From Edaphochlamys debaryana (lineage: Eukaryota; Chlorophyta; Chlorophyceae; Chlamydomonadales): 64,000 bases of DNA. The notes below the pieces were generated by a model. The model saw only the letters and a program-made list of their open reading frames with translations. It searched no databases and was not told the origin of the DNA. The position numbers and the translations under genes were made by a program. The stretch covers positions 124,001 through 188,000 of the forward strand of contig JAEHOE010000114.1 in NCBI GenBank assembly GCA_016858145.1. The letters are read 5' to 3'. Below, piece after piece: positions 35,571 through 45,318 of the stretch (position 1 is the stretch's first letter; the number at the start of each line of letters is the position of its first letter).

Positions 35571-38217
35571 CTACCGCCGGAGCAGGCGCGCCGGCGCCGG
35601 CCGACCGGCCACTGCCCACAGCGTGGCAGCCCCGAGGCGGCCCGCCTCGCTCGCGCCGCTGGCGTTGCCCGCCGACTCGATGCCACTCTCGTCCCAGCCG
35701 CTGCTGCCGTCACTGCAGCCGCCGCCGCTGCCGCCGCCGGCCATGCTGCTGTCGGCGTCGCTGTCACCGTCAGAGCCGGAGCCGCTGCCGCTGGTAGTGC
35801 CGCTGGTGGTGCCGCTGGTGGCGCTCGAGCGGCCGCACGTGTTGCTGTCGCCGCCGCTGACGCTGCCGCCAGCGGAGCCAGACACGCTGCCGGAGCGGCT
35901 CGAGCTGGCGCCGCCGTCGCCGCTGCGGAGGCGCTTGAACTCCTCCAGAGCCTGAGGTGCGGAATAAGAAGCGTCGCGACGGGGCGGGTGAGTAACGGCG
36001 CGAATTGCCGCGGATCAGGCGTCGGGTCAGGCGTGTCCAGCCAAACCCCTCAGCGGGACCAAGTAGCGCGATGCAGGCCACAGACGCAAGGCTCGAGGCC
36101 CGGAATCCCCTGGCACCCGGCTGCACTGCTCCGGCTCCCACACGCCCCAGCGCCTCCCACCACCCCGCCCTGTCCCACCTGCATGGCAGCCGGCGTGGGC
36201 TTGAGGCAGGGGTCCACCTGCTTGCACACGGGGCACTCGGCGCGGAACGTCCCCGACACAAACATGCGGTGCCCCAGCCAGGCATCGCAGCAGCTCCTGA
36301 GGGTGGGGCGGAAGAAGGGCACACGGCACGGGGCGGTGTGAGCAGGAGCTGCGGGCGCTTGCCGGCGCTACGCATCATCGTGCCGGGCCGCAGCCTACGC
36401 CGCGAATACGTCGAGGGAAGCACAGATGACGGAGGGGCAGCAGGGGACCACTGCGCGCCCAGTGCACTGCATGCGGTGTGTCTCACCGGTGGAACGAGTG
36501 GCCGCAGCCGAGGGCCACGCAGGGGCGGTCGGGCGTGAAGGGCTCGGCGCAGATGGGGCACTCCTCGGGCACCGAGCGGCCCAGGAGCGACAGCACCTGG
36601 TTGTAGGCGCGCCAGCGCTCGAAGCTCTCGGCGATGCGGCCCTGCGGTTCGGTAGCGGCGGCGGAGGGGCGGAGCGCGTCAACGGCCGGGCCTGGTCCCC
36701 CGCCCAGCAGGTCTACTATGCCCCATCCTGAACCACCAATCCCCGGGCCCGGACCACCCAACGACCAACCAATTGCTCCAACCAATCCCCCGCAACCCAA
36801 CCACCAACCGCCCCAAACGCCCCAACCAACGGCCGCGCACCTGCATGCACAGCACCTCCATGCTCATGGGCAGCACCCGCTGCAGCAGCGCCACCCGCAT
36901 CCCCGCGTCGGCCACCTCACAGCACGCGGCCACGCAGGCGTCGAAAGTGTCAGAGGCGGCGCCCAGGTCGCGGCCGGCGATGTGGAGCTCCGCCAGCGCC
37001 ACGGCGCAGCGCGTGAGCGTGGGGAAGTCGTGGAGCCGCGAGGCGAGGGCCATGGCGCACTGGTAGTTGAGCAGGGCCTGCGGGCGGGGAGGGGCGGAGG
37101 AGGGGGGGGAGGAGGGGGGTCAGGGGCGGGGGGAGGGAGCGGGGAGGGGAGGGAGCGGGTGGGGAGGAGGGCGGGAGGAGGGTGCGGGTGCAGCGCTTGC
37201 CTTGGCTTTGGTGTCCGGGGCTGGGCAGGCGGGCGTGCTGAAGCCAGAGGACGCACAGCGGCGGGCACAGCGGCGGGCGCCGCCGCCGGGGCAGGCGCCT
37301 GCGGCCGGGCCCGATCCTCGGCCGTGGCCGTAGGCGCCGGCGCCGAGATGGCAGGATACTCCCGCGCCCCCGCCGTGGCTGCTGCACGGGCCGCCGCAGG
37401 TGCTCGAGGCAACGGCGGTGTTGGAGGCTGGCCCGCAGTGTAGGCCCCCCGCTGCTACGCCGAGGGGGACGGGCGCCGAGAGCTGGAGGTCGTAGAGCCT
37501 GCGAGTTGGGGGAAGGGAAGGCGTAAGCAGGCGACGCGTGTTGAGGTGACGGAGAGCGGCGGAGAGCGTGGAGCCAACGGCCGCGGAGGTGGTTTGAAGG
37601 CAAGAAGTGCGGGGCCGAGCTCTGACTCACGAGGATAATAGGCAGCGATTCACGAGCTCCGCTCGCTGCCGGCCGTCATCGGCGGCGTCGGGATGTGCGG
37701 CCAAGCCCGGCTGTTCATCGGCCGAGCTGCTGCACATGCGCTGAAGGCCACCCTCCAGCTCCGCGACAGCCGCTCCTACAGAAACACGGCGGCAATAATG
37801 GTAAGAAACGGGCAATCGACGGTCCAGAGGGCGCCCAGAGGTCGGGACCCGGTACACCTGCAATGTCTGCTTTATGAAAGCCCGCTGGCCCCAGCGCGAG
37901 CCCCGACGTCGGCCTTGCCCCTGCTCACCGAGCAGCCCGAGCTGTGCGAGGGATTGGCTATGTAGCGTTGCGAGCTCGAGCGAGAGTGGCGCCGATGTGG
38001 GGGTCGCCGCGAGGGCCACTGCAGCCACCGCCGCGGTCCGCTGCCATGAGTCGATGAGAGTCACCAAGATGTCTAGCTGCGTTTGGGAGTTCTCGCAGGG
38101 GGCCGGGGGCGCCGGAGCACTGTCCTCGAGGCGCGGCGATTTTGCTGGTTTGTTGGCTACGCAGGCGGGGCGGGCGTCGAAGGTCTCGCCCAGGGTTCGT
38201 TTCAGGGGTCGGTCCAT
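35571..38217 (-). CDS. RING-H2 zinc-finger protein, putative E3 ubiquitin ligase
   Basis: Seven exons on the minus strand close in phase to about 540 aa: 37929-38217, 37631-37775, 37201-37498, 36841-37077, 36487-36641, 36179-36296 and 35571-35951. The RING finger spans exons 5-6 near residues 350-395: CPICAEPF, then CVALGCGHSFHRSCCDAW, then AECPVCKQ, i.e. C-x2-C, C-x-H-x2-H-x2-C and C-x2-C in RING-H2 order. The segment before it (ALLNYQCAMALASRLHDFP, then CAVALAELHIAGRDLGAA) looks like paired helices resembling TPR repeats, which could bind a substrate; this is inference. The C-terminal ~125 residues are Ser/Gly-rich. The intron after exon 3 uses a GC donor (AAG/GCAAGC). The 5' flank and start of exon 1 are copied in inverted orientation at ~41665-42230. 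Confidence 0.8.
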
Positions 38218-40846
38218 GGTTGCGTTGTGTGTTTTGGGTTGAGACGGGGCCGAGCGCCTAGAAGCCACCAAGACAAGAGTATTTAGGTACGGCGCCCATC
38301 CCGATTGCGGCAAGCTGCGGTGGATTTCGGCTGCCAGCCGGGCCGTGCCGTACGGGGCTCGGCCCTTTTCCTCAGGTGCGCGCCCCAGCCGAGACCATCA
38401 GTGCAAATAGTTAGCTCGTGGCTACCCAGAAGCGGTGGCGCGTCGGGGTGTGGCGAGCCCGTCGGGTGCCAGCCCTGCATCCACCTCTGCAATTCTACTC
38501 AACGACCAACGAGACCTCTCCGCACGGGAAAACGCCGCGGACTGCGTGGGAAGCGGCAATAGTGGGCTAACATTGGCCTTGCGTGGAGGAATTCCAAGCG
38601 GGTTGGTCAAACAGGTGCGAGTGGGCAACATGCGCGTGTCGCCAGCTGGGGCCGCCAGCAGCTGCACCTCAGACCCTTTTTCTCTCTCTCCGCCGCGTCA
38701 AGTCACAAGTCGGAGCCCGTTCCTACACTCGCGCCCGCCAACCACCCGGCACACGTCTTCAGCCGTCTCGGCACGTTTGCCCAGGGGCCTGGGAGAGGGG
38801 AACTCAGCAGGGGCCGGCCGGCCGGGTAGGGCCTCGGCGTGCAGACTGCGACCCCGCCAAACCTGGCCAAACCGCTCCAAACCACTTGATATGATGTGAA
38901 TTGACAATGAGTTGCTGGGCGCGGCGGGATACGGCTAGGGACCGACTTCGCTGCCCGCCCCGGTGTGCCATGTCGATGCGGTTACAGACACCCCTGGTCA
39001 CAGAGCGCAAGCTGCACGTTCCTCCGTCCCCCGTCCCAACCAAGCGACCTTCGCTTCCTTGATATTGTCACCCCCATCCGTCCGTCTGGTCCGTCTGGTC
39101 CGTCTGGTCCGTCTGGTCCGTCTTGCCTGTCAACTGAGTCCAGAGAGGGTGGTATCGAGAGACACCGAGCCGCCGATAAGAAGTTGTGGCACTGCTGGCC
39201 ACCCACCACCCTGCACGGTCGGTCACGTCCCCTTGCTCCGCTCGCCCAAAAACTTATTGTACACCTGTCGTCTCCCCGCTTGATACTACCGCAGCATCTC
39301 CGCAGGTACCCAGCTTGCCAACGGATGCCTGCTGGAACCCGAACGCGGGTGAGCCAAGCCAACCCGCCTGCCCAGTGAACCCCTCCGCGGGCTTGCTTCC
39401 AACTCGTTCAGCCACCAGCGGTTCACAGACTGTATACCAGGTGGTCTCCCTCCTGCATTGCGCATTGCGACAGCGCGCAAACGACGCATCCCTTGCTCTT
39501 GCTCCCCTCCGGCGCGCGCAAGTGCACGTGCCACGCGCCAAGGTCCCCGCCCCTCAAACCCCGTCCACGCATCCCTACCTCCAATGCACTGCAACTCCAC
39601 GCATCCTAACAACGGCGCCCCAGCGCACGCCGGGCGTCCTGCGGTCCGGGTGCCGTACTCCTCCACCGCCAGCCGCACTCTCTACGCCACTACCAGCCTG
39701 GCGCCGCTGGCCCCAACGTGCGGCAGCGCACGGGACGGCCCGCGCATGGCGGCAGAGGCACGAGCTGCGGTGCTGTCCCTGCGGGGTTTGGGAGGTCGGC
39801 AGCCAGGGTTGATGCGCAGAGCCGCTAGGAGGCGGCCAACCCATGGTCCTCATCCTGCAGCCCCACACGCTGCTGCTGGGGCGGCCTGGGGCTGAGGCTG
39901 GCGGACGGGTCATCCGTGTCTGGCGGAAGGACCTAACGCTGTTGGCAGTGTGCAGATACGACGCCCCGCTCGGCCACGCCCTACTCCACGTCGCCTGGGT
40001 CACGGAGGGCGACGGCGTTGATTTAGGGAGGGGTTGAAGCCAGCTTTGTGTGCTGCACGGGGAGGGGATCGCCGTGTTTGTGAGCGAGGGCGCAGGGCCG
40101 GTCAGGGCCGGACACGGCCAGACGTGCTGCGAAGCCCAGGGGTGCCCCTGGTTCGCCCTGGCTTGACGACCGGCAGCTCAGCGTACACTGCGTGGCGTCG
40201 CGTCATGACCGCCTGCACAGCCTGCAGCTCCGGGCCCGCGGCGCACCCTGCCGCTGGCGTTCCTCAAACCCACCTCCTACACTTGGGCTTGCGCTTGTCC
40301 GCTGTGCCCCTCACGCCGACCTCGAGCGCCCAAGCCTGTGCCACCTGGCGCGTGGAGGTCGCCATGGCGATGCTCCCGTCACACACCTTACAAACATGTG
40401 CGATGGTGTCTGGCGCTGGCCATGGCGTTAATAAGTGAGTCGAGGCTTCCGAAACCGAATGAGACGCCTGAGGCGTCGCACGCAAGTTTACGCATCGTTG
40501 CACGAACGTTGGCACCTTCATCGCGCCCCGCCCTCTTGAAGACGCCGAGATCACCCAGCCATCTTGATTATCCAGCCCGATTGAACCTCACCATTGACAT
40601 CCGCTGCTTGAACACTTGTGTGCCAAACAACCCACCCCGACTTGCAAGTTTGGCAAGCCCAATACCAAACGGCCACTTGCCTCTTGCGACATCCGTGTAG
40701 AGTACCTGCAACCATCTCGTTAAAGAGCGAGCCTTTCCGGGCCCAAGGTGGAGTGCGTGTCACCCCGCCACGCCTTCCCACCCCACACGGTGCCGACGCA
40801 CGGTGCTCCTGTCACCCGCCTCCTGAGCGCGCCAGGCGGAAGCACC
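38218..40846. other. Intergenic between the divergent RING gene and paralog B
   Basis: The left ~400 bp is the RING promoter/5' flank, duplicated near 41.7-42.05 kb. A 10-bp tandem repeat lies at 39081-39124. An ORF at 39843-40037 contains GGRVIRVWRKDLTLLAVC, which resembles one WD-repeat strand but stands alone. No convincing gene is seen. Confidence 0.5.
39081..39124 (+). repeat. 10-bp tandem repeat (TCCGTCTGGT)n
   Basis: Four perfect TCCGTCTGGT units followed by a partial fifth. Intergenic; no function suggested. Confidence 0.85.
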
Positions 40847-43800
40847 ATGGCACAGGTAGGGTGTCGGATTATGGACGTCTGTAACATGGCTTGCTCAATG
40901 GCCGTCAGGCTCAGGGGCAAGACCAGGGGCTCGGAAGGGCCTTCGATGTCTGGCCCTGATCAACCCACCACGGCAGCCCACTCATGCGTGGACTCTTCAC
41001 CACCCCGAGTCAACACCGAGTATAGCGCCCGCCAGCACACCACAAACTTAGGTGGCAGGGTAGGAGGCTTGGCAACAGCTGAGTACAATCACTCGACTCA
41101 CATGAGCCACCGTGGCGTACGCCCCCATTACAGGACTGATCCCCACACCACTGTGCTTGCCCTCCCCTCCCCCTTCGTCGCCTGCCAACGCCCAACCCCA
41201 GCAGCCCAGGATTGAGGTCATCGGCGCAGGGTTTGGGCGCACCGGCACGCTAAGCCTGTGTACAGCCCTAGACAAGCTGGGCTACAAGACCCATCACATG
41301 GTCCGGGTGAGCTGGGTCTCACGGAGCGAGCACACGCGGGGCCTTGCGCTAGGTGGCCCTTGCATAGCGCTGCAAGGTGCGGGCGGGAAGACTATTTGGG
41401 GATGTAGAAGTGGCTCATCGGAGAACACAGGACGGGGGCCTGCATGGCAGTGGTTTTTTTAGGCACGCCTGTGGGGCGGGACTGGCGGTGCCCCTCTGGA
41501 CAAGGAGCCTAGCACTTGCTCATCTGATGGCATCTGAGGCAGGCTCCGCGGGGTTTGCAGCACCGAGCAGGACCGCACTCTTCATCAGCAGCCGGGGGTT
41601 CAACAGGGATAGCAAGCGGGAGATGGTCCTCGTGATGCTTTGCATGCCGAGGTGCGTGCCCAACCTAGTGGGAAAGCCACCACGTAAGGCCATTGTTACC
41701 CACCAGTGCCGCTTCCCACGCAGTCCGCGGCGTTTGCCCGTGCAGAGAGGTCTCGTTGGTCGTTGAGTAGAATTGCAGAGGTGGATGCCAGGGCTGGCAC
41801 CCCCCGGGCTCGCCAAACCCGGACGCGCCACCGCTTCTGGGTAGCCACGAGCTAACTATTTGCATTGATGGTCTCGGCTGGGGCGCGCACCTGAGGAAAA
41901 GGGCCCGAGCCCCGTACGGCACGGCACGGCTGGCAGCCGAAATCCACCGCAGCTTGCCGCAATCGGGATGGCCGCCGTACCTAAATACTCTTGTCTTGGT
42001 GGCTTCTAGGCGCTCGGCCCCTTCTCAACCCAAAACACACAACGCAACCAGGGACCGACCCCTGAAACGAACCCTGGGCGAGACCTTCGACGCCCGCCCC
42101 GCCTGCGTAGCCAACAAACCAGCAAAATCGCCGCGCCTCGAGGACAGTGCTCCGGCGCCCCCGGCCCCCTGCGAGAACTCCCAAACGCAGCTAGACATCC
42201 TAGTGACTCTCATCGACTCATGGCAGCGGAGCCCTGCCCCCGCGCCCCTCCCGCGCCCCTCCCACGCCCCACGCCCCTCCCACGCCCCTCCCACGCCCCT
42301 CCCACGCCCCTCCCACGCCCCTCCCACGCCCTCCCACGCCCTCCCGCGCCCCTCCCACGCCCCTCCCACGCGCCCCCCACGCACCTCCCATGCTGACATC
42401 ACCTGCTCCCGCCACCCCACCAACGCCGCCGCCGCCGCCAGGTCACGGGCATTCCCGAGCAGGTCTCCGGCTGGCTGCAGGCCTCCCGGGACCGCGACGC
42501 CGGCCGCCCCATCGACTGGGCGCCCGTGCACACGGGCTACACGGCCGCAGTGGACTGGCCCAACGCGGCCTTCTACAAGGAGATCCTCGCCGCCAACCCG
42601 GGCGCCAAGGTGGGGGCGCGCGGGTCACGAGCGTGCAGACTCGTACCGGTTTCTGCGGCGCCCGGGGCTGGGGCTCTGCCTTTGGGCGATACGCCTGTCG
42701 CTTGCCTAGTGTGTACCGGCACCCTCCCACGCCACCGAGGCCGTTGGGCCCACCGTCGCGGGGCCCGGCCCACCGTCTCGCTTCGCGGTCGCAGGTCATC
42801 CTGACGGTACGTGACTTCGACGCCTGGTACGAGTCCGTCCTGAACACCATCTACGCCATCGCAGCGGCCCGGGCCAAGATCCGCGTGCCCTGGTTCCTGC
42901 GGCGCAAGTACCAGAGCAGCGTCCTCGACACGCGGGCGATGCAGGCAAGGCTGCACGCCGTCGTTCCGCCCGACGCCCGAATAAGGGCCCCCAAACGCGC
43001 GACCTATTTGATTGTTTCCGCTCGCCAAGCGTAGCTGGCAGACGCTCTCGGCACCATGCCTTGACTGTCTGTGCGTTCAAGTCCTCGACACTCTCATGAT
43101 CGCTGCAGGAGGGAATCATCTGGCACGGCACCTTCGAGAGCCGCTTCGAGGACAAGGAGTTTGCCAGGAAGGTGCGACGGGCAGCCGGGGAGGAGCGGCC
43201 ATTCAGTTTGTGGCACCTTGTGCGCGTAGGGCGTGACGTGCAGTTGCGGCTGGAGAGCGGATCAGGGCTTGGCTGGGATGCCTTTCCGGAAGGCAGCCGT
43301 GAGTGCAGGAAGAGCGCAACCTGCGAACCGGTCGGCGTTCCTTGGGAAGCAGGCTTCCCATGCGGCCAGACGGCCTGCCGGCATGACACGGTATTGTTGA
43401 TGGCACCTGCTCCCATATGTACCCCAGGTGTACGAGGATCACATCGCCGAGGTCAAGCGTGTGGTCCCCCAGGGGCAGCTGCTGGAGTTCAGCGTCAAGG
43501 AGGGCTGGGGGCCGCTGTGCGCATTCCTCGGGAAACCCGTGCCCCAGGTGGGTGATGTGCCCCGGAAGCTTCCGACCGCTGTGGCGTGTGTCATCCTTCG
43601 CACCAGGCACCAAGCAGCTTAGTTGCCTTGCAACCCTCAAGCCGAACCACGCACACAGACTGCCCGCGCTTCTTGCAACCCATGTCCCTTGGCCCTGGCC
43701 CTTCCCCCGCGCGCACAGGACGAGCCCTTTCCGAACGTGAACGACACGGCGGAGTTCCAGTGGCGAGTGGAGAAAGTCAAGGGCCTGGGCGAGAAGTTGG

Positions 43801-43895
43801 ACCGCCAGGGGCTCGCGGGCAACGCGGGCATCGCGGCGGTGGCGGTGGCCGGAGCGGCGGCCGCCCTGGTGGGGCTGCTGCGCCGGAGGAGCTAA
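40847..43895 (+). CDS. Sulfotransfer_4-like P-loop protein, paralog B, with C-terminal membrane anchor
   Basis: Exons: tentative 40847-40855 (ATGGCACAG before a GTAGGG donor), then 41205-41306, 42442-42609, 42795-42944, 43109-43171, 43428-43547 and 43719-43895. Phases close to about 262 aa. Key blocks: PRIEVIGAGFGRTGTLSLC (binding loop), GYTAAVDWPNAAFYKEILAA, NPGAK, VILTVRDFDAWYESV, VPWFLRR, FEDKEFARK, VYEDHIAEVKRVVP, VKEGWGPLCAFLGKPVP, EPFPNVND; this order is typical of the Sulfotransfer_4 family. The last ~20 residues (AGIAAVAVAGAAAALVGLL, then RRRS) form one hydrophobic segment with a basic end, suggesting a tail-anchored protein. The intron after 42944 begins GCAAGG. Intron 2 (41307-42441) holds a copied piece of the RING gene and a GC-rich minisatellite. 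The substrate is unknown; exon 1 is the weakest part. Confidence 0.82.
41665..42230 (+). pseudogene. Inverted partial copy of the RING-H2 gene (5' flank plus start of exon 1), start codon lost
   Basis: From ~41705 to 42230 the plus strand matches the minus strand of ~38038-38560 at very high identity: the RING gene's upstream flank followed by codons 2-60. The 59 copied residues (DRPLKRTLGETF to LIDSWQR) are identical. I count three base changes in ~180 coding bases: ATG to AGG at the start codon and a synonymous TTG to CTA in one Leu codon. Matching ends abruptly after TGGCAGCGGA, mid-exon. To the left, similarity weakens but continues to ~41665 (AAGCCACCACGTAAGGCC against ATTCCTCCACGCAAGGCC). 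The piece lies wholly inside intron 2 of paralog B, on the same strand as that gene. Confidence 0.9.
42231..42393 (+). repeat. Minisatellite of ~11-bp CCACGCCCCTC units in intron 2 of paralog B
   Basis: About fifteen imperfect CCACGCCCCTC / CCGCGCCCCTC units, beginning exactly where the RING-gene copy ends. It may have arisen with, or helped, that rearrangement. Confidence 0.85.
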
Positions 43896-44408
43896 CGCGA
43901 ACGCGGAGCAACAGGCCCTAGTCGGCCCTAGCAGGCAACTGAGGCGTAGCTCAGGGTCAGGGTTGCAGGAGTGCAGAGGGTGCGCAGTGAGGCAGGGCAT
44001 GGGGAGGACATTGACATTCGTGTGCAATGTTGGCAGGAATGGTGGTGAGGGGGCAGGCACTGGCGAGGCGGCTGAGCTTGATTAGGCAGCTGAGGGTTGG
44101 CCGGGCCCAGAAAGGATTGAGCTCTTGCGACACGAGCAGACTGGGTGTGATCTTGTATGGAGGTGCTGACGTGGAAGAGCAGGGCAAAAGCCCAGAGGTT
44201 CCCGCTTGCCAACCGTTTGTGCGGACTACGCATGTCGCGTGCCTCGTGCAGTGGTGCTCAGGTTTGCTTACTTGGGAAAGCTGTGTTAAAGGGAGGAGGG
44301 CATGCTCCTGCGTATAGTACACAAGCTATGAGGCTTTCTAGCATTCTACGGAGTTGAGGGGGGCAGGGGAGGAGGGATGGACAAGCGAACGAGGGTGTAG
44401 AGGAAAAG

Positions 44409-44453
44409 AACGAAGCGAAGCGCTTGGTTGTGGCGTAGGGCGTGTTCCGCTGA
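44409..44453 (+). repeat. Dispersed 45-bp repeat, copy 2
   Basis: Identical over 45 bp to 14669-14713. Flanked on both sides by the short direct repeat GCGAACGAGGGTGT (near 44385 and 44458). Confidence 0.75.
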
Positions 44454-44495
44454 ACAGCGAACGAGGGTGTTGGGACCTTGGGGTATTGCCTTGTG

Positions 44496-44932
44496 TTGGA
44501 GAGCTCGAGAGGTATGAGGGCAGGGGGGGGGGGGGTAAAAACATTAGTTCCATACACCACCCCACAAAAATTCCGACTCCCCCGACCCCCCCACCCCCCC
44601 CTTGTCGTACACTGCACATATTGCCGTACATGGCCATCATGTCCCACGCGCGGACATGCCGACATGTGGCACCCGCAGCCACCCTTCGACCACCATCCCT
44701 ATGGTCTGTGGTGCCCACGGTTAAACCACTGCTTGATATCACGCTTTTACGCAAGGAAAGGGCCCTTGGGCTGCGTCAGACCGCTGTGACAAAAGTTCAG
44801 ACGGGAGCTGTACAAAAGTTCGGGACCCCCCTCCCCCCCCCCCCCCCAACTTTGAGGGCTCATAACTTTTTTCCTTGAACCTGGATTTTCATTCTGAAAG
44901 CGGATTTGGGCTCCTCATGTCGAGCTCTCCAA
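44496..44932. mobile_element. Possible small inverted-repeat element with homopolymer tracts
   Basis: TTGGAGAGCTCGA at 44496-44508 recurs inverted at 44920-44932, each followed inwards by ATGAGG (44514-44519 and inverted at 44914-44919). Just inside the left arm is a run of about 13 G then TAAAAA. Outside the right arm are TTTTTACA and a run of C. The interval is AT-richer than its surroundings and has no ORF. It could be a MITE-like element; no target-site duplication was confirmed. Confidence 0.3.
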
Positions 44933-45318
44933 AGTCAAAGCGTGGTGTATATTTTTACACTTCCTGCCCCCCCCCCTGATGAGGGTGTAAGGGTCGACGC
45001 GGTGACGCCTGGGCGAGTTTAGTTGACCCTCCCCTGCACGGGGCTCAACGGTCGCAGAGGGCTGCTCGCGAGGCAGCGGTGGTCTCCGGGGGCCCGCAAA
45101 GCGGCACGAGCGAAGTCAATCTCCAGAACGGTTGGTCCGGCGTGCTATACGAACTTTGATCGCTGTTGCAACAGCGTGATGGCTAGGACCGGGACACAGA
45201 TACACTGAGTCTCCCAAGAAATCGTTGCGACGCGGCGCACACGAGCCAGTGACCTGGGACGGGCACCATCTGAGAACGCACACCGATACTCCACGCCCAA
45301 GCTGCTTCTCCTCGCACC

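Larger units (their letters stand above)
43896..45318. other. Intergenic between paralogs B and C
   Basis: Contains copy 2 of the 45-bp dispersed repeat and an AT-richer stretch with long G and C runs bounded by an inverted repeat. No gene recognised. Should hold the 3' UTR of paralog B and the promoter of paralog C. Confidence 0.6.

Noticed and set aside
41954..42709. Long plus-strand ORF taken as a separate gene
   Set aside because: It is the captured RING fragment read without a start codon, continuing through a minisatellite into exon 3 of paralog B in another frame.
42944..42975. GT donor alternative (GCC/GTCGTT) for the intron after exon 4 of paralog B
   Set aside because: It would add four residues and uses a weak donor, while CAG/GCAAGG aligns better with paralog C.
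44981..44990. TGTAA as the poly(A) signal of paralog B
   Set aside because: It lies about 1.1 kb past the stop and beyond the repeat-rich block, so assignment would be arbitrary.
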